Shown here: piece by piece, positions 37,256-45,625 of the stretch
Layout: each line of letters begins with the position of its first letter
Numbering within the stretch: position 1 is the first letter of the stretch
Assembly (NCBI RefSeq): GCF_014207355.1
Contig: NZ_JACHEF010000002.1
Span: 682,001 to 746,000 of the forward strand
Source of the DNA: Mesorhizobium sangaii
GTDB taxonomy: Bacteria > Pseudomonadota > Alphaproteobacteria > Rhizobiales > Rhizobiaceae
Length of the DNA stretch: 64,000 nucleotides
Reading direction: 5' to 3'
The notes under the pieces: generated by a model
Told to the model about the DNA's origin: nothing
The model's input: only the letters and a program-made list of their open reading frames with translations
Databases searched by the model: none
Translations under genes and position numbers: made by a program

Positions 37256-38215
37256 ATGGCCGAAACGCGCACCGAAGCGCTTCACCAAAATGCCGAGGGG
37301 CTGGATATCCAGACCCCGGACGCCATCCTTTCTTCTTTGGCCGATGCGCAGATCGAGGCCGCAAAGGTCGTGCACAATGCCATTCCCTCAATCGCCAGGG
37401 CGGCCGAGATCATCGCCGGCAGGTTGAGCGGTGGCGGCAAGCTTGCCTACGCCGCGGCGGGCAGTTCCGGCCTGATGGCGCTGGCCGACGCGCTTGAATT
37501 GCCCGGTACGTTCGGCATTCACCGCGACCGCATCGCCATCCTGATCGCCGGCGGCGACGAAGCCTTACGGACATTGGCAGGTGGGCCGGAGGACGACACC
37601 GAGGAGGCCGCAACTGCCGTCATCAACGCCGGCATCGGCAAGGGCGATTGCCTGATTGCCATTTCGGCCAGCGGCACGACGCCCTATGCGGTGCGGGCCA
37701 TCGAGGAAGCCGCCCGTCGCGGAGCTGCCACCATCGGCATCGCCAACAACCGGGACTCGGCTCTGCTGCGCCAGGCTGAAACCGCGATCCTGCTCGAAAC
37801 GCCGCCGGAACTGATTGCCGGTTCGACGCGCATGGGCGCCGGCACCGCCCAGAAGATCGCGCTCAACATGCTGTCGACGCTGACCGCCGTACATCTCGGC
37901 CATGTGCATGACGGCTACATGGTCAACCTGATGGCCGACAACATCAAGCTGCGCGACCGCGCGGCGCGCATCGTCGCCGCCGTCAGCGGGCGCGGCAAGG
38001 ACGAAGCCGCCCGCCTGCTCGAGAAGAGCGGCGGCGCGGTCAAGACCGCCATTCTGCTCGCCGCCGGCGCCGACAGCGCCGATGCGGCGGAGAAACTGCT
38101 GGAAGGAACCGGCCAGAAGCTGAGGCCGGCGCTTTCCGCGATCGAGGGGAGCAAGGGGCGCGCTGCCTCTGTTCTCATCAAAACCGAACCTGAAAAAGGT
38201 CAACAGGGAGACTGA
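37256..38215 (+). CDS. murQ: N-acetylmuramic acid 6-phosphate etherase-like SIS protein
   Basis: Cleaves the lactyl ether of MurNAc-6-phosphate to give GlcNAc-6-phosphate and D-lactate. It is 319 residues, with a single SIS domain and the MurQ order of motifs: RTEALHQNAEGLDI at the start, the AAAGSSGLMALADALELPGTFG block, IAGGDEALRTLAGGPEDD, and AGSTRMGAGTAQKIALNMLST. The two catalytic Glu positions known from E. coli MurQ appear to be kept (in ADALE and PEDD). GGAGGAACC precedes the ATG at 37256. It heads an operon with an ABC sugar importer. Confidence 0.9.
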   Translation: MAETRTEALHQNAEGLDIQTPDAILSSLADAQIEAAKVVHNAIPSIARAAEIIAGRLSGGGKLAYAAAGSSGLMALADALELPGTFGIHRDRIAILIAGGDEALRTLAGGPEDDTEEAATAVINAGIGKGDCLIAISASGTTPYAVRAIEEAARRGAATIGIANNRDSALLRQAETAILLETPPELIAGSTRMGAGTAQKIALNMLSTLTAVHLGHVHDGYMVNLMADNIKLRDRAARIVAAVSGRGKDEAARLLEKSGGAVKTAILLAAGADSADAAEKLLEGTGQKLRPALSAIEGSKGRAASVLIKTEPEKGQQGD

Positions 38216-38217
38216 GC

Positions 38218-39477
38218 ATGACAACGAAACTACTGACGGCACTGCTTCTGGGCACCAGCATTCTCGGCTCGGCCGGGGTGGCTAATGCTGCAGACGTAAC
38301 GCTCAACATCGAAAGCTGGCGCGGCGACGACCTTGCCATCTGGAAGGACAAGCTGATCCCGGCCTTCGAAGCCAAGAACCCGGGCATCAAGGTGGTGTTC
38401 GCACCCTCGGCGCCGACCGAGTATGACGCCGCCCTTGGCGCCAAGCTCGCCGCCGGTTCGGCGGGCGACCTGATTACCTGCCGCCCGTTCGACAAGTCGC
38501 TTGAACTGTTCAAGAAGGGCAACCTCGCCGACCTCTCGGCGCTGCCGGGCATGGAGAACTTCTCGCCGGTGGCCAAGTCCGCCTGGCAGACGGACGACGG
38601 CAAGGCGAGCTTCTGCGTGCCGATGGCCTCGGTCATTCACGGCTTCATCTACAACAAGGACGCCTTCGACAAGCTCGGCATCAAGGTGCCGCAGACCCGC
38701 GACGAGTTCTTCGCCGCGCTCGACAAGATCAAGGCCGACGGCACCTACATCCCGATGGCGATGGGCACCAAGGATCTGTGGGAAGCCGCGACCATGGGCT
38801 ACCAGAACATCGGCCCCAACTACTGGAAGGGCGAGGACGGCCGCGCCGCCCTGATCAAGGGCGACCAGAAGCTGACCGACAAGGACTGGGTCGCGCCGTA
38901 TGAGGAACTGGCCAAGTGGAAGCCGTATCTCGGCGACGGCTTCGAGGCACAGACCTATCCGGACAGCCAGAACCTGTTCACGCTGGGCCGCGCCGCCATC
39001 TACCCGGCCGGTTCATGGGAAATCGGCCTGTTCAACACCCAGGCCCAGTTCAAGATGGGCGCCTTCCCGCCGCCGGTCGAGAAGGCCGGCGACACCTGCT
39101 ACATCTCCGACCATACCGATATCGGCATGGGCCTGAATGCGGCGTCGAAGAATGCCGATGCGGCCAAGACCTTCCTGTCCTGGGTCGCCTCGCCGGATTT
39201 CGCCACCATCTACGCCAACGCGCTGCCGGGCTTCTTCAGCCTGAATTCCGCGCCGGTGAAGATGGCGGACCCGCTGGCGCAGGAATTCGTCTCCTGGCGC
39301 GGCAAGTGCAAGTCGACGATCCGCTCGACCTACCAGATCCTGTCGCGCGGCACGCCGAACCTCGAAAACGAGACGTGGGTTGAATCGGCCAACGTCATCA
39401 ACGGCACCGACACCCCGGAAGCTGCGGCCAAGAAGCTGCAGACCGGCCTCGACAGCTGGTACAAGCCGGCAAAGTAA
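38218..39477 (+). CDS. ABC transporter sugar-binding periplasmic protein
   Basis: A 419-residue family 1 solute-binding protein. The signal peptide (LLTALLLGTSILGSAGVANA, cleaved before ADVTLN) directs it to the periplasm. The mature part has IESWRGDDLAIWKDKLIPAFEAKNPGIKVVF, GSAGDLITCRPFD and the FAIYPAGSWEIGLF-like binding region typical of sugar-binding proteins. The gene starts 2 bp after murQ, so uptake of MurNAc, GlcNAc or a glycan fragment is likely. A strong hairpin follows the stop, which may raise its mRNA level above that of the permeases. Confidence 0.93.
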   Translation: MTTKLLTALLLGTSILGSAGVANAADVTLNIESWRGDDLAIWKDKLIPAFEAKNPGIKVVFAPSAPTEYDAALGAKLAAGSAGDLITCRPFDKSLELFKKGNLADLSALPGMENFSPVAKSAWQTDDGKASFCVPMASVIHGFIYNKDAFDKLGIKVPQTRDEFFAALDKIKADGTYIPMAMGTKDLWEAATMGYQNIGPNYWKGEDGRAALIKGDQKLTDKDWVAPYEELAKWKPYLGDGFEAQTYPDSQNLFTLGRAAIYPAGSWEIGLFNTQAQFKMGAFPPPVEKAGDTCYISDHTDIGMGLNAASKNADAAKTFLSWVASPDFATIYANALPGFFSLNSAPVKMADPLAQEFVSWRGKCKSTIRSTYQILSRGTPNLENETWVESANVINGTDTPEAAAKKLQTGLDSWYKPAK

Positions 39478-39490
39478 GAGCTCAGGCAGC

Positions 39491-39522
39491 GAGATCGGCC
39501 GGGCGCATGCCTGGCCGGTCTC
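39491..39522 (+). terminator. Stem-loop after the binding-protein gene (attenuator or mRNA stabiliser)
   Basis: A 14-bp stem with two G-U pairs and a 4-base loop GCAT, 14 bp after the binding-protein stop and 205 bp before the permease gene. There is no T-tract. Hairpins at this position in ABC operons often protect the upstream mRNA or cause partial termination, so that the binding protein is made in excess. Confidence 0.6.
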
Positions 39523-39582
39523 GAACTACCCTGGTTTTCAGATTGCGCCCGTTCAGATAGCGATTGTCGGCACCGCCTCTCG

Positions 39583-39609
39583 GCCTTACCCTCCCTTGTG
39601 GGGGAAGGC
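39583..39609. repeat. Partial intergenic repeat element
   Basis: GCCTT and AAGGC arms enclose CCCTCCC-TTGT-GGGGG, followed by AGCTGATCAG. Stem layout and tail resemble the element at 48012-48059 (CCTCCCTCGTGGGGAGG then CTGATCGG), so this looks like a diverged copy. Confidence 0.5.
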
Positions 39610-39727
39610 TAGCTGATCAGTCGCAGGCCTTTGTTCTTGCCGCACCGGGCAAGAATATTCGGCCGTGCATCGAGGCATCATCTAGCATCACACCATTTGC
39701 AACCGAGAGACGGCGGGAACCGAACTC

Positions 39728-40657
39728 ATGGCCGCAGAAATACGACCGAAACGACCGTTCCGCTGGCACATTGGCGTCTTCCTGGCGCCGGCGGTGCTTG
39801 TCTACACGGCGATCATGATCCTGCCGCTGGCCGGCACGCTGCAGCTGTCGCTGTTCCGCAACATCGAGCAGCATCAGGTCTTCGTCGGGCTGGAGAACTT
39901 CCGCACGCTGTTCGGCGACCCCAACTGGTCGGTGAATTTCTGGAACGCGCTGAGGAACAACACCTGGTTCTTCATCATCCACATGCTGGTGCAGAACCCG
40001 ATCGGCGTCATGCTGGCCGCACTTCTGTCCAGCCCAAGACTGAGATTCTCGGCCTTCTACCGCACGGCGATCTTCGTGCCGACCATCCTGTCCTTCGTCA
40101 TCGTCGGCTTCGCCTGGAAGCTGATCCTGTCGCCGCTGTGGGGCGTGGCGCCGCATCTGCTCGATCTCGTCGGCCTGAAAAGCCTGTTCACGCCGTGGCT
40201 CGGCAAGGAAGAATACGCGCTGACCGCGCTCAGCCTGATCTCGGTATGGCAGTTCGTCGGCATCCCGATGATGCTGATCTATGCCGCGCTGCTGTCGATC
40301 CCCGAAGAGGTGATCGAGGCCGCCGAATGCGACGGCATCACCGGCATGTCACAGTTCTGGAAGATCAAGCTGCCGCTGATCCTGCCGTCGATCGGCATCA
40401 TCTCGATCCTCACCTTCGTCGGCAATTTCAACGCCTTCGACCTGATCTACACCGCGCAAGGCGCACTCGCCGGGCCGAACTATTCGACCGATATTCTCGG
40501 CACCTTCCTCTACCGCGCCTTCTTCGGCTTCCAGCTGCAGGTCGGCGACCCCAACATGGGCGCGGCGATCGCCACGATGATGTTCGTGATCATCCTCGGT
40601 GGTGTCTGCGTCTATCTCTTCCTCGTGCAGACGCGCCTGCGTCGCTACCAGTTCTGA
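39728..40657 (+). CDS. ABC sugar transporter permease, MalF type
   Basis: A 309-residue inner-membrane permease with about six transmembrane segments, beginning RWHIGVFLAPAVLVYTAIMILPLAG. The coupling loop EAAECDGITGMSQFWKIKLPLILPS contacts the ATPase. It pairs with the following permease to form the channel of the amino-sugar importer. It is separated from the binding-protein gene by 250 bp containing a hairpin and a repeat, and it lies 10 bp before the second permease. Confidence 0.94.
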   Translation: MAAEIRPKRPFRWHIGVFLAPAVLVYTAIMILPLAGTLQLSLFRNIEQHQVFVGLENFRTLFGDPNWSVNFWNALRNNTWFFIIHMLVQNPIGVMLAALLSSPRLRFSAFYRTAIFVPTILSFVIVGFAWKLILSPLWGVAPHLLDLVGLKSLFTPWLGKEEYALTALSLISVWQFVGIPMMLIYAALLSIPEEVIEAAECDGITGMSQFWKIKLPLILPSIGIISILTFVGNFNAFDLIYTAQGALAGPNYSTDILGTFLYRAFFGFQLQVGDPNMGAAIATMMFVIILGGVCVYLFLVQTRLRRYQF

Positions 40658-40667
40658 GGGGCAAGAG

Positions 40668-41507
40668 ATGAGCACCGCCACCCGTTCCCTGCCCCGCACC
40701 ATCGGCGCCCACGCGATCCTGTTGACCTACACGGCGATCGCGCTGTTTCCGGTGATCCTCGTCATCATGAATTCGTTCAAGTCACGCGCCGGCATCTTCG
40801 GCGCGCCGCTGACGCCGCCGACGCCCGGGACTTTCGACCTGATCGGCTACACCACCGTCATCGGCCAGGGCGATTTCATCCACTACTTCCAGAACAGCCT
40901 CGTCGTCACCGTGGCTTCGCTGTTCTTCGTGCTTCTGTTCGGCGCCATGGCCGCCTTCGCGTTGTCGGAATACCGCTTTCGCGGCAACTCGCTGATGGGG
41001 CTCTATCTGGCGCTCGGCATCATGATCCCGATCCGCCTCGGCACCGTCGCCATCCTGCAGTTGATGGTGGCGAGCGGGCTGGTCAATACGCTGACGGCGC
41101 TGATCCTGGTCTACACCGCGCAAGGCCTGCCGCTCGCCATCTTCATCCTGTCGGAATTCATGAAGCAGGTGTCCGACGACCTCAAGAACGCCGGCCGCAT
41201 CGACGGCTTGTCCGAATACACCATCTTCTTCCGCCTAGTGCTGCCGCTGGTCAGGCCATCGATGGCCACCGTCGCCGTCTTCACCATGATCCCGATCTGG
41301 AACGATCTGTGGTTCCCGCTGATCCTGGCGCCGTCGGAAGAGACCAAGACGGTGACGCTCGGCGCGCAGCTGTTCCTCGGTCAGTTCGTCACCAACTGGA
41401 ACGCCATCCTGGCAGCGCTCTCGCTGGCGATCATGCCGGTGCTGATCCTCTACGTCATCTTCTCGCGGCAGCTGATCCGCGGCATCACCTCGGGAGCCGT
41501 CAAGTGA
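40668..41507 (+). CDS. ABC sugar transporter permease, MalG type
   Basis: A 279-residue permease with six predicted transmembrane segments. ILLTYTAIALFPVILVIMNSFKS is typical of the MalG N-terminus, and DDLKNAGRIDGLSEYTIFFRLVLPLVRPS is the coupling loop. GAGGGGCAAGAG precedes the ATG. Its TGA overlaps the GTG of the next gene (GTGA). It is the second half of the importer channel. Confidence 0.94.
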   Translation: MSTATRSLPRTIGAHAILLTYTAIALFPVILVIMNSFKSRAGIFGAPLTPPTPGTFDLIGYTTVIGQGDFIHYFQNSLVVTVASLFFVLLFGAMAAFALSEYRFRGNSLMGLYLALGIMIPIRLGTVAILQLMVASGLVNTLTALILVYTAQGLPLAIFILSEFMKQVSDDLKNAGRIDGLSEYTIFFRLVLPLVRPSMATVAVFTMIPIWNDLWFPLILAPSEETKTVTLGAQLFLGQFVTNWNAILAALSLAIMPVLILYVIFSRQLIRGITSGAVK

Positions 41508-42565
41508 GTTCGCAAGCACCCCTTCGCGTCGTCGTCGCCGGCCTCGGCAATATGGGCCGCAGCCACGCGCTGGCCTATCACACCAATCCGGGTTTTCAGA
41601 TCGCGGCACTGGTCAATCGCTCCGACGTGCCGCTGCCGGACGGGCTTTCCTCCTATGGCATCAGGCGATCCTTCGACGAGGCTTTGCGCGACGAAAAGCC
41701 CGATGTCGCCTGCATCGCCACCTATTCCGACAGCCATGCCGACTATGCGGTGAAGGCGTTCGAGGCCGGCTGCCACGTCTTTGTCGAAAAGCCGCTGGCA
41801 ACGACGGTGGCCGATGCCAAACGCGTCGTTGCGGCGGCAAAGGCCAATGGCAAGAAACTGGTGATCGGCTACATCTTGCGCCATCACCCGTCCTGGATCA
41901 GGCTGATCGCCGAGGCGCGCAAGCTTGGCGGCCCCTATGTCTTCCGCATGAACCTCAACCAGCAATCCTCGGACCATACCTGGGACACGCACAAGCAGTT
42001 GATGCAGACGACGTCGCCGATCGTCGACTGCGGCGTGCACTATCTCGACGTGATGCTGCAGATCACCGACGCCAGGCCGGTCGAGGTGCGCGGCATGGGG
42101 TTGCGGCTGACCGAGGAGATAGCGCCGTCGATGTACAATTACGGCCATCTGCAGGTGCTGTTCGATGACGGTTCGGTCGGCTGGTACGAAGCCGGCTGGG
42201 GGCCGATGATTTCGGAAACGGCCTTCTTCGTGAAGGACGTCATCTCGCCCAATGGCTGCGTGTCGATCGTCATGAAGGAGGGTGTGAAGTCCGATGACAT
42301 CGACACCCACACCAAGACCTCGACCATCCGCCTGCACAGTGCGGCGACCAGGCCCGACGGCAAGTTCGCCAAGCCGGACGAAATGCTGTCGATGACGGGC
42401 GAGCCCGGCCATCAGGACCTCTGCGATCTCGAACAGGCCTTCGTGCTGAAGGCGATCCGCGAGGATATCGATCTCACCAGGCACATGGACGACGCGGTGA
42501 AGTCGCTCGCCGTCTGCCTTGCCGCAGACGAGAGCGTGCGCAGCGGCGCAGCCGTCAAACTCTAG
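41504..42565 (+). CDS. Gfo/Idh/MocA family oxidoreductase
   Basis: A 353-residue NAD(P)-dependent sugar dehydrogenase-like protein. The Rossmann loop is LRVVVAGLGNMGRSHALAYH, EKPLATTVADAKRVV holds the conserved EKP with the catalytic-region Lys, and DCGVHYLDVMLQITDARPVEV follows in the C-terminal domain. The GTG start overlaps the permease stop. It sits between permease and ATPase genes of the amino-sugar importer, so it probably modifies the imported sugar (for example oxidation or epimerisation of the free sugar). The reaction cannot be specified. Confidence 0.92.
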   Translation: MSSQAPLRVVVAGLGNMGRSHALAYHTNPGFQIAALVNRSDVPLPDGLSSYGIRRSFDEALRDEKPDVACIATYSDSHADYAVKAFEAGCHVFVEKPLATTVADAKRVVAAAKANGKKLVIGYILRHHPSWIRLIAEARKLGGPYVFRMNLNQQSSDHTWDTHKQLMQTTSPIVDCGVHYLDVMLQITDARPVEVRGMGLRLTEEIAPSMYNYGHLQVLFDDGSVGWYEAGWGPMISETAFFVKDVISPNGCVSIVMKEGVKSDDIDTHTKTSTIRLHSAATRPDGKFAKPDEMLSMTGEPGHQDLCDLEQAFVLKAIREDIDLTRHMDDAVKSLAVCLAADESVRSGAAVKL

Positions 42566-42580
42566 AACAGGGACGAAGCC

Positions 42581-43579
<999 letters not shown>

Positions 43580-43601
43580 TATCGCTGCAGAGGTCGGCGC
43601 T

Positions 43602-43718
43602 GCCCCTCACCCTTACCCTCTCCCCGTGAAGAACGGGGAGAGGGGGTCCCAGCGTTGGAGCGCTTCCCTTCTCCCCGTCACTGTACGGGGAGAAGGTGCC
43701 GGCAGGCGGATGAGGGGC
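43602..43718. repeat. Three-stem intergenic repeat element
   Basis: Outer 8-bp arms GCCCCTCA and TGAGGGGC enclose two perfect 12-bp hairpins: CCCTCTCCCCGT/ACGGGGAGAGGG at 43616-43644 and CCTTCTCCCCGT/ACGGGGAGAAGG at 43667-43696. The whole could fold as a cruciform. It lies between convergent genes and may also end their transcripts. Elements of this sort are common in rhizobial genomes, from memory. Confidence 0.85.
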
Positions 43719-43744
43719 GGCGCAAACTTATCGAACTTAAGTGC

Positions 43745-44590
43745 TCAAGCGTCAGCCTTGAACGTCTGCTTCTGCTGGCCGAGACCCTCGATGCCGAGCT
43801 CCACAACATCACCGGCCTTCAGGAACACCGGCGGCTTCATGCCCAGCCCGACGCCGGGCGGTGTGCCGGTCGAGATGATGTCGCCGGGATGCAGCGACAT
43901 GAACTGGCTGAGGTACGAAACAAGGTATGCCACGCCATAGACCATGGTCTTGGTCGAGCCGTTCTGCATCGTCTTGCCGTTGACGGTCAGCCACATCTTG
44001 ATGTTCTGCGGATCGGCGACCTCGTCCTTGGTCACCAGCCACGGGCCGATCGGACCGAAGGTGTCGCAGGACTTGCCCTTGGTCCATTGGCCCTGCCGCT
44101 CGGCCTGGAAGGCGCGTTCGGAGACGTCGTGGGCGACGCAATATCCGGCGACATAGTCGAGCGCGTCGGCTTCGCTGACATATTTCGCCGTCTTGCCGAT
44201 GACCACGGCCAGTTCGACTTCCCAGTCGGTCTTCACCGAGCCGCGCGGGATCAGCACGTCGTCGTCGGGCCCGACAATGGCCGAGCTTGCCTTCATGAAG
44301 ATGATCGGCTCAGGCGGCACGGTGGCGCCGGTCTCGGCGGCGTGGTCGGAATAGTTGAGGCCGATGCAGATGAACTTGCCGGTGCCGGCAACGCAGGCGC
44401 CGATGCGGGGCTTGCCGGAAACCGCCGGCAGCGACTTCGGATCGAGCTTGGCAAGCGCCGCTAGCGATGCCGGATCGAGTGCCTTGCCACCGATATCGGC
44501 GACGTGGCCGGTGAGATCACGGATCGTCCCATCCGCATCGAGCAGGCCGGGGCGTTCGCTCCCTGCCTCGCCATAGCGCAGCAGCTTCAT
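43745..44590 (-). CDS. Fumarylacetoacetate hydrolase family protein
   Basis: A 281-residue FAH-superfamily hydrolase. MKLLRYGEAGSERPGLLDADG is the typical start, followed by CIGLNYSDHAAETG, EPIIFMKASSAIVGPDD, the metal-site WEVELAVVIGK, and ISTGTPPGVGLGMKPP. In pathways for L-fucose or L-rhamnose, proteins of this kind hydrolyse 2,4-diketo-3-deoxy acids, and the SDR gene 25 bp upstream fits the preceding oxidation. Catechol-type substrates are an alternative. Confidence 0.92.
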   Translation of the reverse strand: MKLLRYGEAGSERPGLLDADGTIRDLTGHVADIGGKALDPASLAALAKLDPKSLPAVSGKPRIGACVAGTGKFICIGLNYSDHAAETGATVPPEPIIFMKASSAIVGPDDDVLIPRGSVKTDWEVELAVVIGKTAKYVSEADALDYVAGYCVAHDVSERAFQAERQGQWTKGKSCDTFGPIGPWLVTKDEVADPQNIKMWLTVNGKTMQNGSTKTMVYGVAYLVSYLSQFMSLHPGDIISTGTPPGVGLGMKPPVFLKAGDVVELGIEGLGQQKQTFKADA

Positions 44591-44615
44591 CGTATGTCTC
44601 CTCAGTCGGTTTGGT

Positions 44616-45347
44616 TCAGATCGACCAGCCGCCGTCGATATTATAGGCCTGTCCGGACGTATAGGTGGCACCGGCCAGATAGACGGCGAGATCGGCGATT
44701 TCTTCCGGCGTGCCGAGCCGGCCCATCGGCTGGCGGGCGATGAAGGCGGCGCGGGCGGCTTCGTAGTCGCCCTGCGCATGCATGCGGTCTTGCAGCGACG
44801 GGCTCTCGACCGTGCCGGGGCAAATGGCATTGCAGCGAATGCCCTTGGCGACATAGTCGGCGGCGATTGCCTTGGTCAGGCCGATGACCGCGGCTTTGGT
44901 GACGCCATAGGCGAAGCGGTTCGGCACGCCTTTGCCGGCGCCGGCGACCGACGACATGTTGATGATCGATCCGCCGCCACGCTCCAGCATGCCGGGCAGC
45001 ACCGCTTTGATGGTGCGGATCATGGCACGGACGTTGAGGTTGAAGGCGAAATCGAGATCGGCCTCTTTCATATCGAGGATCGAGCCGGAATGAACGAAAC
45101 CCGCGCAGTTGAACAGCACGTCGACCTTGCCGATCTCGGCAAAGACGGCGTTGACGGCCTCGTCGTTGAGCACATCGAGTTTGCGGGTCTTGATGTCGGA
45201 GGTCTTGGCGAGTTCCGCCAGCAGCGCCTCGTTGATGTCGGTGGCGTAGACGACGGCACCCGCTTTGGCGAAGGCCAGCGCGCTCGCCTTGCCGATGCCT
45301 TGCGCCGCTGCCGTGACGACAACGACCTTGCCTGCCAGATCCGCCAT
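44616..45347 (-). CDS. SDR family dehydrogenase, candidate 2-keto-3-deoxy-L-fuconate dehydrogenase
   Basis: A 243-residue short-chain dehydrogenase. VVVTAAAQGIGKASALAFA is the cofactor loop, with Asp in YATDIN suggesting NAD. FNCAG, a Ser-containing INMSSVAG block and YGVTK (active site YxxxK) follow, with the PGTVESPSLQDR segment after them. This last block and the pairing with a FAH hydrolase resemble keto-deoxy-fuconate dehydrogenases and their DHRS6-type relatives. The ATG at 45345-45347 is chosen because family similarity starts at LAGKVVVVTA. Confidence 0.85.
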   Translation of the reverse strand: MADLAGKVVVVTAAAQGIGKASALAFAKAGAVVYATDINEALLAELAKTSDIKTRKLDVLNDEAVNAVFAEIGKVDVLFNCAGFVHSGSILDMKEADLDFAFNLNVRAMIRTIKAVLPGMLERGGGSIINMSSVAGAGKGVPNRFAYGVTKAAVIGLTKAIAADYVAKGIRCNAICPGTVESPSLQDRMHAQGDYEAARAAFIARQPMGRLGTPEEIADLAVYLAGATYTSGQAYNIDGGWSI

Positions 45348-45581
45348 GCTCTTCTCCTCGTCCGCTTGGGGTCGTCCGGGTCTACCGGTGGTCGGCCACG
45401 GCGTCATGGGCCAGTCGGACGCCATCATGCGGCCTGCGCGCCTGTCAGCCCACAGATAAAGATGTTTTTTCTCGTTAAAGAACATGCATCCGGGCGTCAA
45501 GCCCGAACACGATCACCGTCCCGGCAGCGGCGTCGAAACTGCCCAAAGCGCACGACGTGCTTCAGTTCCTTGCCTTCATGG

Positions 45582-45622
45582 ATGTCGCTGTCCCAAAACC
45601 GCTGACGCTTTTTGGGCGACAT
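45582..45622. repeat. Intergenic palindromic repeat downstream of the fused ALDH
   Basis: ATGTCGC...GCGACAT outer arms and CCCAAAA/TTTTGGG-type inner arms with a loop whose complement ends in CAGCGG. The same plan as the elements at 49187 and 30417. It ends 3 bp from the ALDH stop codon (minus strand) and could act in 3' end formation. Confidence 0.65.
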
Positions 45623-45625
45623 GCG

